DNA from: Bathynomus jamesi
Lineage: Eukaryota; Arthropoda; Malacostraca; Isopoda; Cirolanidae
Length of the DNA: 64,000 nucleotides
Assembly (NCBI GenBank): GCA_023014485.1
Contig: JAJOZX010001000.1
Coordinates: 662,501-726,500 of the forward strand
Direction of reading: 5' to 3'
Shown here: positions 44,278-54,900 of the stretch, piece after piece
Layout of the letters: each line of letters begins with the position of its first letter
How positions within the stretch are numbered: the stretch's first letter is position 1
Program-made: the position numbers and the translations under genes
Notes under the pieces: model-generated
Told to the model about the DNA's origin: nothing
Databases searched by the model: none
The model's input: the letters and a program-made list of their open reading frames with translations, nothing else

Positions 44278-44869
44278 GTCTATGACATCTAAGAGGCAAC
44301 TGAGGACTGAGAGTGAGGGACAGTTCTATTCATGTTGTGACTTGTACATTGTACAACAACTATATGACCTTGAAAACACTCCATATGCGATCAGTGGATA
44401 ATTCTGTGACAGATGAAGAGTTAATCAATTTATGTCCTATTATTTAGTAAAAGAGTCAATTTCTGAAACTTTAAGGTAAAATTGATGTAGGTAAGGGTTA
44501 TTTTATTTTATTTTGGTTGGCCAATTTCAAGTTTTGACATGAAAAGACACTATATTTTCACTACCAAAATTGATTTGAAAAAAGTTGACAAAATTGACAC
44601 CCTAGTACCTATACCTACAGAATGAGTTTACTTGGTGGAGTTTGTGGACTCCACTCCGGTAACTGCAGTACAGATAGAGCAGTGGACCAAATCAGACCCA
44701 GACCCTATTCTCTTCTAGGGTCATCCATTACTGCTCATTTGGTTGGCTTACTAAGGTTGAGAGTGAATTATAGCCTTTTTATCAACGTCAGTCTGGACCC
44801 TCAATTCAAAATGGCTGTCTCTTATGAGGTCACAGAGTGATAATTCCGGATTAAGGCAGGTCGAATTTA

Positions 44870-45470
44870 ATGAAGGAACTTTATACTGAACACATGGGTG
44901 CAACGAAAATGAAAGAGCTGGCGAGAGCTTATTTCGGGTGGCCGGTTTAGATGGAGAACTCAAATTATTGGTTCGTTCCTGTCAAAACTGCCTAGAGAAC
45001 AGAGATCTACCAAAGAAAAGTCCAGTTCACCCTTGGAAATGGCCTACTATACCTTGGCATAGGATCCATGTTGACTATGCAGGGCCTATAAATAATACCT
45101 ATTTCCTAGTCATTGTGGACACTTACTCTAAGTGAGTGGAAATTTTTCCAACCACTTCCACGACTTCGGATGTTACTATTTTCCTACTCCGTTCGTGTTT
45201 CGCTCGATGGGGTTTACTCGTAGTTCTGGTTTCCGACAATGGTACTTGTTTTACCAGTGAGGAATTTCGTTCTTTTGTCCACCAAAATGGCATTAGACAG
45301 GTCTGTGTTTTCATCCATTTACTAACGGTCTCGCGGAAAACATGGTCCGTACTATCAAGTCGGCCTTGCGTCATTCTCATGGGGAGGAAATGCAAGTGGT
45401 GTTAGATAAATTTTTGTTTAAATATCGACTAACACCTCACGCGACGACGGGGTGTCTTCTTCTAAACTCT
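44870..45470 (+). pseudogene. Gypsy 1 integrase, broken
   Basis: 'CQNCLENRDLPKK' (end of the zinc region), 'IPWHRIHVDYAGPI' (first D), 'VLVSDNGTCFTSEEF' (second D). The Glu block ('NGLAENMVRTIKSAL') and 'YRLTPHATTG' follow in a shifted frame. A TGA at 45,134 and a frameshift near 45,310 break it. The LINE insertion follows shortly after. Confidence 0.9.
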
Positions 45471-45734
45471 TCTAAACATTACAACAAGTTTTACACCATC
45501 AGGACTCTGTACTGAACGGACGCATTTCCTGAGCTCTCTGATTCTGCATCTACTTTTGTATATTGCTGAGAATTTTACTTTGGATAGTTTTTGAATTTTA
45601 TATACTTGCGTTTAAATTTACATTGTTATAGTTAAGTAATTGAATATTAGTGGTTTTTAGCGATTTAGAAGTTTTCATAGCGTGCCGGCTTAATTTAACT
45701 TATACCTGTGACGGTGTAAATTTTTAACTCCGCG

Positions 45735-46772
45735 ATGCCGTCGCAGAAAGCGTCGTGTGTTAGGTGTAGGGTTAACCGGTGGTATTCGGAATTTAAGGAT
45801 TATAACGGCGGTCCAGTGGCGATTACCGATAGATCAGTTTGTTTCTTTTGCGAGTTCATGGAGGAATTAGTGGACATAAAACGCAGTATACGTGAGGTAG
45901 CGAATAGACTTGCAACGCTTGATGATGGCAGGGTTAGGGCTACGGTTGACGGAAGCCGAACCAATATTAACGTTGAAGACGTTAGTAATTTGAAGGGTGA
46001 GGTGCGTAACTTAGTTTCTAGTTTAGGTAGCTTGTCGGGAAGGTTAGATAGAGTTGAGGAAGAGGTTAAGGTTAGTCCGAGAGTAGTAGATAGCGAGGGA
46101 TTTAGAGAGGTTAAGGGTGGAGCTAGGCCGCGTACATTAGGCGATAGGAATCCCCCCCCCCCTATCGAGGTTTCGAACCCTTTCGCCCATTTGGAAAGGG
46201 ACGTGAATGAGGGGGAAACTATTTTAATTGGGGATTCTTTAGTGCGCCACATGGACAAAGAATTCGTTAAACGGAATCCAACCAAGAGGAGGAGGGTCTG
46301 TCTCCCAGGGGCCAGGGTTGACAGAGTTAGAGACGAAGTGGATAGGGTTGACGTTGCTTCCCGTCACTCAATGTTGGTGACGATGGTAGGAGGCAACGAC
46401 TCGTATAGGCCCGATACGAGAGTGCCTGACCTTTTGGAGAGATATAGGGGGTTAATTAGGTCCCTGAAGGCGAGGTCAGATAGGTCTTTAGTTCTAGGTA
46501 TTACCCCTAGGCACGGGTTGGGTCTTAGAATTACGTCCAAAACAATATTTTTGAATAACAAATTAGAAGAGATTTGTGCTGAGGAAAATGTACCCTTCGT
46601 AAAGCTGTGGTCCGAATTCAATGATCCTAGCCTTTTTATAAAAGATGGGGTGCATTTTAATGAAATAGGTAATGCTAGGCTAGGTAGGTTAATAGACGAA
46701 AGCGTGCGAAAGCTGGATAGGTCGAAGCCTTCTTTAAACGTTGTGGGTCCGGGAAACGCGGGCCCGACGTGA
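45735..46772 (+). CDS. CR1 LINE ORF1 with SGNH/GDSL esterase domain
   Basis: 345 residues from the ATG at 45,735. Residues 7-45 hold a cysteine pair motif ('CVRC' and 'CFFC'), a zinc-binding or PHD-like start seen in CR1 ORF1. Residues 45-115 are a probable coiled coil. Residues about 160-320 form an SGNH hydrolase: block I 'ILIGDSLVRHMD' (Ser near 169), block III 'VGGND' near 218, block V 'DGVHFN' (Asp/His near 303-306). All four catalytic-type residues are present, so the lipase/esterase fold may be active. The protein is thought to act in the ribonucleoprotein. Its TGA overlaps the start of ORF2. Confidence 0.92.
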   Translation: MPSQKASCVRCRVNRWYSEFKDYNGGPVAITDRSVCFFCEFMEELVDIKRSIREVANRLATLDDGRVRATVDGSRTNINVEDVSNLKGEVRNLVSSLGSLSGRLDRVEEEVKVSPRVVDSEGFREVKGGARPRTLGDRNPPPPIEVSNPFAHLERDVNEGETILIGDSLVRHMDKEFVKRNPTKRRRVCLPGARVDRVRDEVDRVDVASRHSMLVTMVGGNDSYRPDTRVPDLLERYRGLIRSLKARSDRSLVLGITPRHGLGLRITSKTIFLNNKLEEICAEENVPFVKLWSEFNDPSLFIKDGVHFNEIGNARLGRLIDESVRKLDRSKPSLNVVGPGNAGPT

Positions 46773-49591
46773 TAAATAGTTTAAAACGCGGGCCCGTGAT
46801 AAAAAATAACTTAAACGTTTTTTATTGCAACGCGCGTAGTATTAGAAATAAATTAAATGAATTTAAGGCGGTAATTTATTCCGGCAACTATGATATAGTT
46901 GCTATCACTGAAACTTGGTTAAATACCGTGACTCGGGACTTGTTGGGGGAACTTGAGATACCGGGTTTTAAACTCTTTACTAATGATAGGTTGCATAGAT
47001 TTGGAGGCGGCGTTTTGCTGTACATTCGTAATTCCCTTAGGGCTATCGAGGTTAAGTTAGATTTTCCGGCAGCAATTAATGCGATCTGTGTTGAAGTTAG
47101 GGCGCGTAGTATTAGTTTTATTTTTGTTGTTGTTTATAGACCTCCCGTTCAACCCCTCGATATAGATACTAGATTTTACTCACTTCTTGGTAATTTTATT
47201 GACAATCGGAATAGTATAATTGTCGGAGACTTTAACTGCCCTAATGTTAATTACGAGAATTTTACGGGTAATGAAGAGGGTTTGAGATTGGTTGAGTTTA
47301 TGGACGATAACTTTTTACGACAGATAGTTACCGAACCAACGCGCGGTGATAATATTTTAGATTTGGTGATGACGAACGGCGAGAATATAGTCGAAGGTTT
47401 AGAAGTAGGCGAGAGTTTAGGATGTAGCGATCATCAAATTCTTAGGTTTAAGTTATTGATAGAAAACACCCAGGATAGTAACGTAATAGAAGTCCCTGAT
47501 TTTCGTAGGGCTAATTTTGATAGTTTCGCGGATAGGATGAGAGTAGTGGACTGGGATAACTTATTTATGGGTAATGACACAAATTTGCGTTGGGTGGCGT
47601 TTAAAGAAAGTTTTAGGAATATTGAAAGGGAGTTTATTCCTCGTAGGCCCAAGCGCGCTAGTAATCGTGGTAGACCGAAGTGGTGGAGTAGGGAAATAGG
47701 AGAGTTTATAAACGAGCGTAATAGAGCGTATAGACTTAGTAAGCGTAATGGCCAGGTAGCTAACTTTAATAGATATATCGAGCTTAGACGTCAGGTTAAA
47801 AGATCAGTTAGGAATGCCAAGCGTAATTTAGAGATACTTATAGCTGCGGATAGTAAACATAATCCAAAAAAGTTTTTTGAATACGTTAATAATCGTAAGC
47901 CGGTAAAAAATAACATAGGCCCTCTAGTGGATGTTAATGGCGCTTTGGCTTCTGACGCTCAGGCGATGGCGGGTATTTTCAATAACTTTTTTGCGACAGT
48001 TTTTACCGTAGAAGACGTAAATAATGTCCCCGACGTGGATGATATCGTTCCATTTAGTAGCGAGACTATTTTAGATGAAATAACTGTTTACGAGGCTGAG
48101 ATTGCGCATTATATCGATAGGCTAAAAGTTAGCAAGGCTCCAGGCCCTGACGCTTTTTATCCCAGACATTTGAAAGATTTGAAAGAAGTTATCGTAGGCC
48201 CCTTAACGAAGATCTTTAATCAGTCACTCGAAACGGGAATTATTCCTGAAGACTTTAAATTAACTAACGTCACGCCTATTTTTAAAAAAGGCGACCGCGC
48301 GGTAGCTAGCAATTATAGGCCCATTAGCTTAACGTCAATTGTCGGTAAACTTTTGGAATCCGTAGTTAGGGGTCGTATTATCGATCACTTAGAAAGTAGA
48401 GATTTGATTAATAGTAGTCAGCACGGGTTTCGACGCCATAGGTCTTGTTTAACTAATTTGTTAGAATTTTATAACGAAGTAGTGCGCGAATACGATAGGC
48501 ATAGGGCAGCTGACGTTATTTATTTAGATTTTAAAAAGGCGTTCGATACAGTTCCGCATAGGAGACTAATTGCGAAGGTTAAAGCGCACGGTATACGCGG
48601 TCAGGTAGCTAACTGGTTAGAAGAATGGCTTCGTGCTAGGAGGCAGAGGGTCGTAGTTGATGGTAGTGAATCGGGGTGGTTAGATGTAGGTAGCGGTGTC
48701 CCACAGGGTTCAGTGTTAGGCCCATTGCTATTCGTAATTTACATTAACGACATAGATGTAGGATTGACTAGTAACGTGTCAAAATTCGCGGACGATACTA
48801 AAATAGGCGGTAAGGTTGTTAACGAGGACGATAGAAATAGGATCCAAGACGATGTAGATAGGATTATGGAGTGGACGGATAAGTGGCAGATGCAATTTAA
48901 CGTAGATAAATGTAAAGTTTTGCATATAGGTTCTCGCAACAATAATTACGCGTACACGATGGATGATAGGGAGTTAGCGAGCGTTGACGAGGAAGTAGAT
49001 TTAGGCGTACGCGTAACTAAAGATTTAAAGGTTAGGAACCAGTGCCTGGAGTCTTGCGCAAAAGCTAATAGGATGTTAGGCTTCATAGCGCGTAATTTCG
49101 AATTTAAATCGAAGGATATTATATTGCCCCTTTACAAGTCCCTAGTCAGGCCTCATTTAGAATATGCCGTTCAGTTTTGGTGCCCGTACTTGCGTGAGGA
49201 TATTGATAGGTTAGAAAGGGTTCAGCGTCGTGCCACGAAACTTATTCCGTCATTGCGCAATAAGCCTTATGAAGATAGGATTAAAGAGCTAGACCTGTAT
49301 TCACTCGAAACTAGGAGATTAAGGGGGGAGCTTATTGAAGTTTTCAAAATCGTTAATAACATCGATAACGTAAATTTTGACAAATTGTTCACTTTTGATA
49401 ATAGTAATACTCGCAATAACGGATTTAAGTTGCGTGGCAGGCGTTTTATTACTAATATCGCTAAAAACTTCTTTACGTTTAAAGTAATTGATAAATGGAA
49501 TAATCTTCCCGCATCAGTCGTTCATTCTACCAGCGTTAATATGTTTAAGAACCGGTTTGACAGACATTTTAAAGGTATTAACGTTGTTTAA
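46769..49591 (+). CDS. CR1 LINE ORF2: endonuclease and reverse transcriptase
   Basis: About 940 uninterrupted codons. Endonuclease: 'FYCNARSIRNKL' (16-28), 'ITETWL' (Glu near 47), 'VVYRPP', 'VGDFNCP' (near 152), 'CSDHQIL' (near 220). Reverse transcriptase: 'NYRPISLTS', 'DFKKAFDTVPH', 'GVPQGSVLGPLLF' and the catalytic 'FADDTKIGG' (near 672). The C-terminus ('LYKSLVRPHLEYAVQFW.PYL', 'LERVQRRATK') is of Jockey/CR1 type. No ATG lies before the endonuclease; the frame opens at about 46,721 and its first plausible start is GTG at 46,769, overlapping the ORF1 stop (GTGA). Translation by reinitiation or frameshifting is therefore likely. Confidence 0.95.
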   Translation: MINSLKRGPVIKNNLNVFYCNARSIRNKLNEFKAVIYSGNYDIVAITETWLNTVTRDLLGELEIPGFKLFTNDRLHRFGGGVLLYIRNSLRAIEVKLDFPAAINAICVEVRARSISFIFVVVYRPPVQPLDIDTRFYSLLGNFIDNRNSIIVGDFNCPNVNYENFTGNEEGLRLVEFMDDNFLRQIVTEPTRGDNILDLVMTNGENIVEGLEVGESLGCSDHQILRFKLLIENTQDSNVIEVPDFRRANFDSFADRMRVVDWDNLFMGNDTNLRWVAFKESFRNIEREFIPRRPKRASNRGRPKWWSREIGEFINERNRAYRLSKRNGQVANFNRYIELRRQVKRSVRNAKRNLEILIAADSKHNPKKFFEYVNNRKPVKNNIGPLVDVNGALASDAQAMAGIFNNFFATVFTVEDVNNVPDVDDIVPFSSETILDEITVYEAEIAHYIDRLKVSKAPGPDAFYPRHLKDLKEVIVGPLTKIFNQSLETGIIPEDFKLTNVTPIFKKGDRAVASNYRPISLTSIVGKLLESVVRGRIIDHLESRDLINSSQHGFRRHRSCLTNLLEFYNEVVREYDRHRAADVIYLDFKKAFDTVPHRRLIAKVKAHGIRGQVANWLEEWLRARRQRVVVDGSESGWLDVGSGVPQGSVLGPLLFVIYINDIDVGLTSNVSKFADDTKIGGKVVNEDDRNRIQDDVDRIMEWTDKWQMQFNVDKCKVLHIGSRNNNYAYTMDDRELASVDEEVDLGVRVTKDLKVRNQCLESCAKANRMLGFIARNFEFKSKDIILPLYKSLVRPHLEYAVQFWCPYLREDIDRLERVQRRATKLIPSLRNKPYEDRIKELDLYSLETRRLRGELIEVFKIVNNIDNVNFDKLFTFDNSNTRNNGFKLRGRRFITNIAKNFFTFKVIDKWNNLPASVVHSTSVNMFKNRFDRHFKGINVV

Positions 49592-49722
49592 TTTAAAAAA
49601 CAAAGTTAGCAACGGAAGCTCTGGTGGTGGTGCTCGAGGATGAGTCTGTTGACGATGGATGCCAGCTTGTGACATGCCAGCGTGTGATGCCAGCAATAAA
49701 ATTATAAAAAAAAAAAAAAAAT

Positions 49723-50338
49723 TAGACTAACACGAATGTAGATGTAGCTCATAGCGTAAACTAACCCACTTTTTGTTTAACTTTACCTACTTTTTTTTTT
49801 TTTTTTTTTCCCTCCTTACTTTGCATGTTTGTAGTTTGCATGGTATGACAGTGAGTTAAGACTGTGTTTGCATGGTTTGTAAGCGTTCTTATTTTACTTC
49901 TTTTCATCTTTCACCCATCTCCTATTCTCTCCGACTATCTTTCTGACTTGTCGGCAGTGGCCGGCGGATGATGATGGTGAGACACTTTTCCTCTTTTTCT
50001 GAATGAATGTTAACCCATGAGTGATAGGTGTTGCTCTTACTTAACCCCTTATTCTCTTCTCTTCTCTTAACCCGCTACTCTTTCCTTTCTCTCGGGCTAA
50101 CCTTAGAGTGGATCTTAGGGTCTTTGTTAGCCTTAGCTTCTGTAGATCTGTAGGACCAGATATAGGAACGTGAATTGCAGGATAACCAGAGTCCTCCGGA
50201 AGGGAGACCCGATTCTCCTGAAAATGGTTCAATTCGCCCACCTATGCAGGTTGCATCTATTCCTACTACATCAATCCCGCTCTGCAGGTTGTCTAGAGTC
50301 TCCCACCCCCCTGACAGACTCAACTTGTGGGGGAGGAG
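49723..50338 (+). other. Gypsy 1 3' internal region
   Basis: Between the LINE and the 3' LTR. No conserved domain seen; a T-run at 49,792-49,809. A polypurine tract (GTGGGGGAGGAG) ends at the LTR start at 50,339. Confidence 0.6.
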
Positions 50339-50696
50339 TGACTAAAGGGAAAAGTCACTAAAAGAAAACTAAATGGCAACACAAAAAGATAAACAGCGCG
50401 ACGCGATCTGTTCATTTATTGGGCTGACCTAAACAGCATGTATCTTTGATTCTAAGTTAAATTTGGTGATGCTTCGAAAGTAAAAAAAATGTGAAATTAG
50501 GTTAAGTTGTCTAATTATTATGTCAATTAGGGGTAATGTCTATAGCTTCTAAATTAGTAAAATAGGAATAAGTTGGTCGAGGTTGGGACGCTGGCACAAA
50601 TGGTAGGCCCAAAAGAAGATCTAATTCAAAGCACCTGTAAGTACCTTTTATGTCTATTTGATAACCTAATACCTAACGGGGTCTAACGTTATTACA
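50339..50696 (+). repeat. Gypsy 1 3' LTR
   Basis: Starts TGACTAAAGG after the polypurine tract and ends ACGTTATTACA. Differs from the 5' LTR by scattered substitutions and small indels, so the insertion is not recent. Confidence 0.93.
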
Positions 50697-50751
50697 AGTG
50701 TCAATTGTATACAATATAAAACATACAGTTTAGAAAACAATTTGTTATTAA

Positions 50752-50873
50752 CCCTTTCATGCTGTATGGGCGCAAATGAGACCATCAAATTTTATGAGAT
50801 TTTAGTCATTCTGGAGATATAACAAGTGTTTTTTTGTGGCATGAAAAGTAAACGAAAATCAGGTATGAAAGGG
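50752..50873. mobile_element. piggyBac-like MITE (122 bp)
   Basis: TTAA duplicated at 50,748-50,751 and 50,874-50,877; ends CCCTTTCATGC and GTATGAAAGGG. TTAA targets and CCC... ends are piggyBac features. No coding region. Confidence 0.8.
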
Positions 50874-50879
50874 TTAAAT

Positions 50880-51340
50880 TCATTTTGCCTTCATTTTTAC
50901 AATGGAAAACTCTTGTATGCCTAAAAGTTGAGACTTGTTGAGAAAAGTTGAGTTGAGACCATAAACAAATTTAATTTATTTATAAACAGAAAAATGATAA
51001 AAACTTACAGAAAAAATTATCCTTATGTCTTGCCCAGTATAATATGCAAAAAAATACATATAATTTATCAGACACTGACAACCACACATACAAGGTGATC
51101 CCACATAATTACAGGTTTATCATTATCTTGATTAGTTATATATAATGATGAGTCTACAAACTACTTTCAAGAAAGAAAAAGTTAATTGATTAACTTTCAA
51201 AATTAATTTAACTTAATTAGTTAATTTTTAAAATTTGCACTAACTGGTAAGAATCTCAAATTAACTTGTTAATTTTGGAAGTTAATCGACCCAACCCTGA
51301 TATATATACTGTATATAATATATATATATAGCGGCCCAAC
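50880..51340. other. AT-rich spacer
   Basis: TTAATT-rich stretch with a short TA tract at 51,300-51,330. No gene or element ends could be defined. Confidence 0.5.
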
Positions 51341-51344
51341 GGTA

Positions 51345-51610
51345 CGCCCACTATAATAAGTAAAATACAGCAATACTTCGCTATTCGCAACCCCGCTTAT
51401 TCGCAATTGATATTTAAACACCCATATTCGATATTCGTAAAGCATATCCCGCTTATTCGCAAAGTGACTTGATCGAGTCAATGGACGAAGAAGAGGAGCA
51501 GGCCGACAGTCCTCCTCTCAAAACTCTCACCACTCCAGTTCTGAGGAAGCTTCTTTCTTCATTCGAGACGGTACTGGACATGTCGTTGGACGTTAGTAGT
51601 ATGGGCGAAA
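51345..51610 (+). mobile_element. Possible pogo/Tigger remnant
   Basis: ACTTCGCTATTCGCAACCCC and CGCTTATTCGCAA resemble Tigger-type terminal sequence. The short acidic frame 'MDEEEEQADSPPLKTL' at 51,481 resembles the acidic tail of such transposases. Weak evidence. Confidence 0.35.
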
Positions 51611-51935
51611 AATGGACGAGTGCAAGAATGTTGCAATGAGATAATGATCAATGTTGCAAGAGGGTTATGCAATGAATGGGGAGGGGTTACGCAACAACTC
51701 AATGTTGCAAAGGGGGGTAGGGTAATGCAACAACTCAATGTTGCCAAGGGGGAGAGAGGAGGGAGCTTCGGGGGGAGAAGGGAGGATGACCTCCCCCAAA
51801 GGGGTAGCCTTAACTTAAGAGAGGAAGAGAAAGGAGACGGAGGTGGTATTTGGAGGAGAAGGTGGGATGTCCTCACCCCCCCCAAAGGGAAACCTAACCT
51901 AAGTTTTAACCTAAGAAGGAAAGAGAGAGAGTTCT
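51600..51935 (+). repeat. Dispersed TTGCAAC/CCTCCCCC repeat, copy 2
   Basis: Tandem AACTCAATGTTGC units and GGGGGAGAGAGG/CCTCCCCCAAAGGGG stretches. An inverse relative lies at 24,841-25,075. The long open frame through it is of repeat origin. Confidence 0.6.
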
Positions 51936-51963
51936 TTATTCCACCGGAGTCCGAAGCATTATG

Positions 51964-54900
51964 ATAGTGATGTAGCGAAGCTTCGCATTCACATTCGCAA
52001 CCGCGGAGCCTCCGCAAAAATTTTAGATTCGCATTCGCATTTTTTTAATGCGAATTTGCGGAGCTGAGAATTGCGGAGAACAAGACACACATTTTCAGTT
52101 GCGGCCTTCAATGCAGGAGCATGTTTAAAAACGATTGAGACGGTAAACTGACTTAGGCCTAGCGCTCTTGCAATGTAGTTCGCACCTTCACTTCTCTCAT
52201 GTCGCTTTGTTATGTCTAACTATGAACTTTCATTTCTCAAGTGGTCCGGATTTTAGACATTCTGATTTTCGAGAGTTTACTGTATATGACATTGCAAAGT
52301 CGAAATCACCGTTATAATTATTCCATAGTCCATAGTCCATACTCTTTCGAGAATGAAATCTGTGTTTGTTGAAAAAAGTTGAATGTCATTTCCGTATTCA
52401 TCAAATTATATTTCTAAAATAAAACTTATACTGACGCAGAGGACATTTCTTTAGCTTTAAGACAATATAAAGTTTATTACAAAATTCAATTTAGAAATGT
52501 TTTTAATGTGTAAATATCAGATGTATTTTTTTGTTCAAGTGCTTTATTTTTCATAATGATGCTCATATCTCTTTTATTTTAACAGATATTGGTATTATTT
52601 TTTTCCTGAATAAGTTTAAGTACTAGTGAGAACATATGTGAAAAATTGAATAATTTTTTTTGCTAAAGCATTTTAATAAAATAAAAAAACAATTTTCACG
52701 AAAATTTGGCGATTCTGTAGCGACCTGACTCGTGCGTTCTGTCACAATAAGTGCAATACATCTTCAGTCGTATCATTATTCAAAATTTCAAATATTAACT
52801 TCGTCGACTACAGTTGTTTTCACGCCATCGCTCTCAACTTCATCATGAGAAAATCAACAGTTTGGAAATTCTTCTCAAAGAATGCTGATGATACTGCGAA
52901 GTGCTTGTTATGCCAACGCAACTACTCTCTCGAAAGGGACGAACCACATCAAACATGAGAAATCATCTGTATTCAATTCATCCAAAAGAATTTAAAGAAC
53001 TGAGTGATGCTGAAAACGAAGCTAAAGAAGATTCAAAGAAAAAAGAAGAACCGACGCCATTACAAAAGACGAAGACTGATATTAGACAGGAAAATCTCGG
53101 ATTTCAAACAATTGAAAGCTGCTACCAGAAATTGAAGCCTTGGAGTGATGACAATCAAAAATCTAAGACGTACGACTACCGCATCTCAGAAATGCTAGTA
53201 ATGGATGATTTGCCGTTTAGTCACGTAGAAGATTTCGGTTTCATGCGGCTTATGGCGGAAGTTGCTCCGGAACACAAGATCAAGTAACGACAATTTTACG
53301 CTGATCTAATATGCAACAGCATGTACCAAGGTGTAACTGGGAAGATTCAAGATATTGTGGACGAAATCAAGGAATCATTGGTATCCTTTACAACTGATAC
53401 ATGGTCCGACACATCTGCTGGAGTAAGCTTCCTTTCGCTGACCTGCCATGGGGTGGATAATGAATACAAGAGGACGAATTTGATGCTCGGCGCTGAAACT
53501 TTGGACGAACGGCACACCGGTGCATATATATCGGAAATGTTCGACCAAATGCTCGAAAAATGGAAAATTTCTCATTCGTCTGTTAATGCGGTGATGCGTG
53601 ACGGCGCTGCAAACATGAAGAAAGCGATGGATCTGTCAGGCGTCAACAACATTGATTGTACTGCCCACAAGCTACAGCTCATTGTAAAATCAGGCTTGTC
53701 GGCTCAAGAAAATGTTCAGAATTTGCTGGTGAAAACTCGTTCAATTGCGACACATTTCAACCACTCCGTTGCAGCAAAGGATGAACTGAAGAAGATTCAG
53801 ACGCGTTTGGATTTACCAAAATTGGGAATGATTCACGATGTCGCCACAAGATGGAACAGTACTCTGCACATGATGGAAAGAGCTGTTCAGTTGAAGGATC
53901 CACTAAGCTTATATAGCACTGCGAATTCCAAAATACAACAACTATCGAATGTTGATTTCGCTCAACTATCTAGCTGCACGAATATTCTCAAGCCTTTTGA
54001 CGAAATCACGAAGAAACTCAGTAGCTCAGCATCTTCCATATCAGCCGTCATTCCTCTGATAGCCTCATTGAAGAACGTGTTAAAACCAGAAAACAGAGAT
54101 GATGTTGAAGTCAGAACAATGAGAGAAATTATGTACAACGAAATAGAAAGAAGATTCGCTGAAATCGAGACCAATGACTCCTATGCTTTGGCCACTTACT
54201 TAGACCCCAAGTACAAAGCAAAGATGTTCTCCAGTACTGCCGTCACCAGTACTGCCGTCACCTGGCTAAGGCACAATCTGAAGAACCAATGGAGAAGAGA
54301 ATGCGCGCCAGTATGTCTGTGTCTTCACCATCAAATTCAAAAGCTGCCTCAATCATGGAGTCCATGACGTCACTACTGGCCGCCTCAAACAGTGACGAAG
54401 AAGCAGAAGAAGCAATCAGCAGAAATTCAATCAAATTTGTTCAAGAATACCATAAAGAGAAAAGAATCGCCCAAGACGAAAACTCTTTAGCGTGATGGAG
54501 AGACAACCAAGAAAAGTACAAGCTTTTAAGTGTACTTGCTAAGAGATTCCTTGGATGTCCTCCAAGTAGTGTCCCAAGTGAGCAACTATTCAGTGGTGCT
54601 GGCCTGATCTATGACGAGAAAAGAAACAGTTTGCGAGGAGATAAGGCAGAAAAATTGCTCTTTCTTAAATTTAACTTGCCAACTATTGGGTTTAAATATG
54701 TAAAACTGTAATTATGTACTTTAATATTTTATTGTAATTATACATTATTAATATGTAAGAAATTTATTATATTGTGTATAAAAACAGTTGTCAAATAATA
54801 ATAGCATTTGTATTTGTTTTACTTTCTCGTTATAAAAATAGTAATCGTTGTATTCTGGTTTATATAGCGTCCTTTGGTAAAATTTCAGAAAATAGCCACA

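Larger units (their letters stand above)
40114..44604 (-). mobile_element. 4.5-kb DNA transposon with 8-bp duplication, superfamily uncertain
   Basis: The target duplication GTACCTAT (40,106-40,113 and 44,605-44,612) flanks ends TAAGGTGTGTCAATTTTG and CAAAATTGACACCCTA, which are near-perfect inverted repeats. It carries one long transposase-like gene on the minus strand and three nested hAT elements. The 8-bp duplication and the RNase H-like features of the protein suggest a hAT relative, but the protein family is one I know only as uncharacterized multicopy arthropod proteins. Confidence 0.9.
45475..49722 (+). mobile_element. CR1-type LINE with both ORFs intact
   Basis: A non-LTR element with an ORF1 of 345 codons and an ORF2 of about 940 codons, both uninterrupted, followed by an AATAAAATTATAAAA tail. 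It sits in the Gypsy 1 integrase/3' region. The 5' boundary is approximate. Shared GACTAACAC at 45,428-45,436 and 49,724-49,732 may be a target duplication, but coding consensus of the integrase beyond the first copy argues for a boundary nearer 45,470. The intact frames amid ruined neighbours indicate a recent insertion. Confidence 0.9.
33829..50696 (+). mobile_element. Gypsy retrotransposon 1 with both LTRs and nested insertions
   Basis: Two LTRs about 95% alike (33,829-34,202 and 50,339-50,696) enclose gag, protease, RT, RNase H and integrase in Gypsy order. Five insertions (34,402-35,059; 36,381-36,607; 36,951-38,386; 40,114-44,604; about 45,475-49,722) account for about 11 kb, leaving an element of about 5.8 kb. 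The coding regions contain frameshifts and stops, so it is inactive. Confidence 0.92.

Noticed and set aside
45800..46285. Minus-strand frame opposite LINE ORF1
   Set aside because: Mirror of a strongly supported coding region.
51559..52017. Pro/Ser/Leu-rich minus-strand frame
   Set aside because: Composition comes from the G-rich repeat on the other strand.
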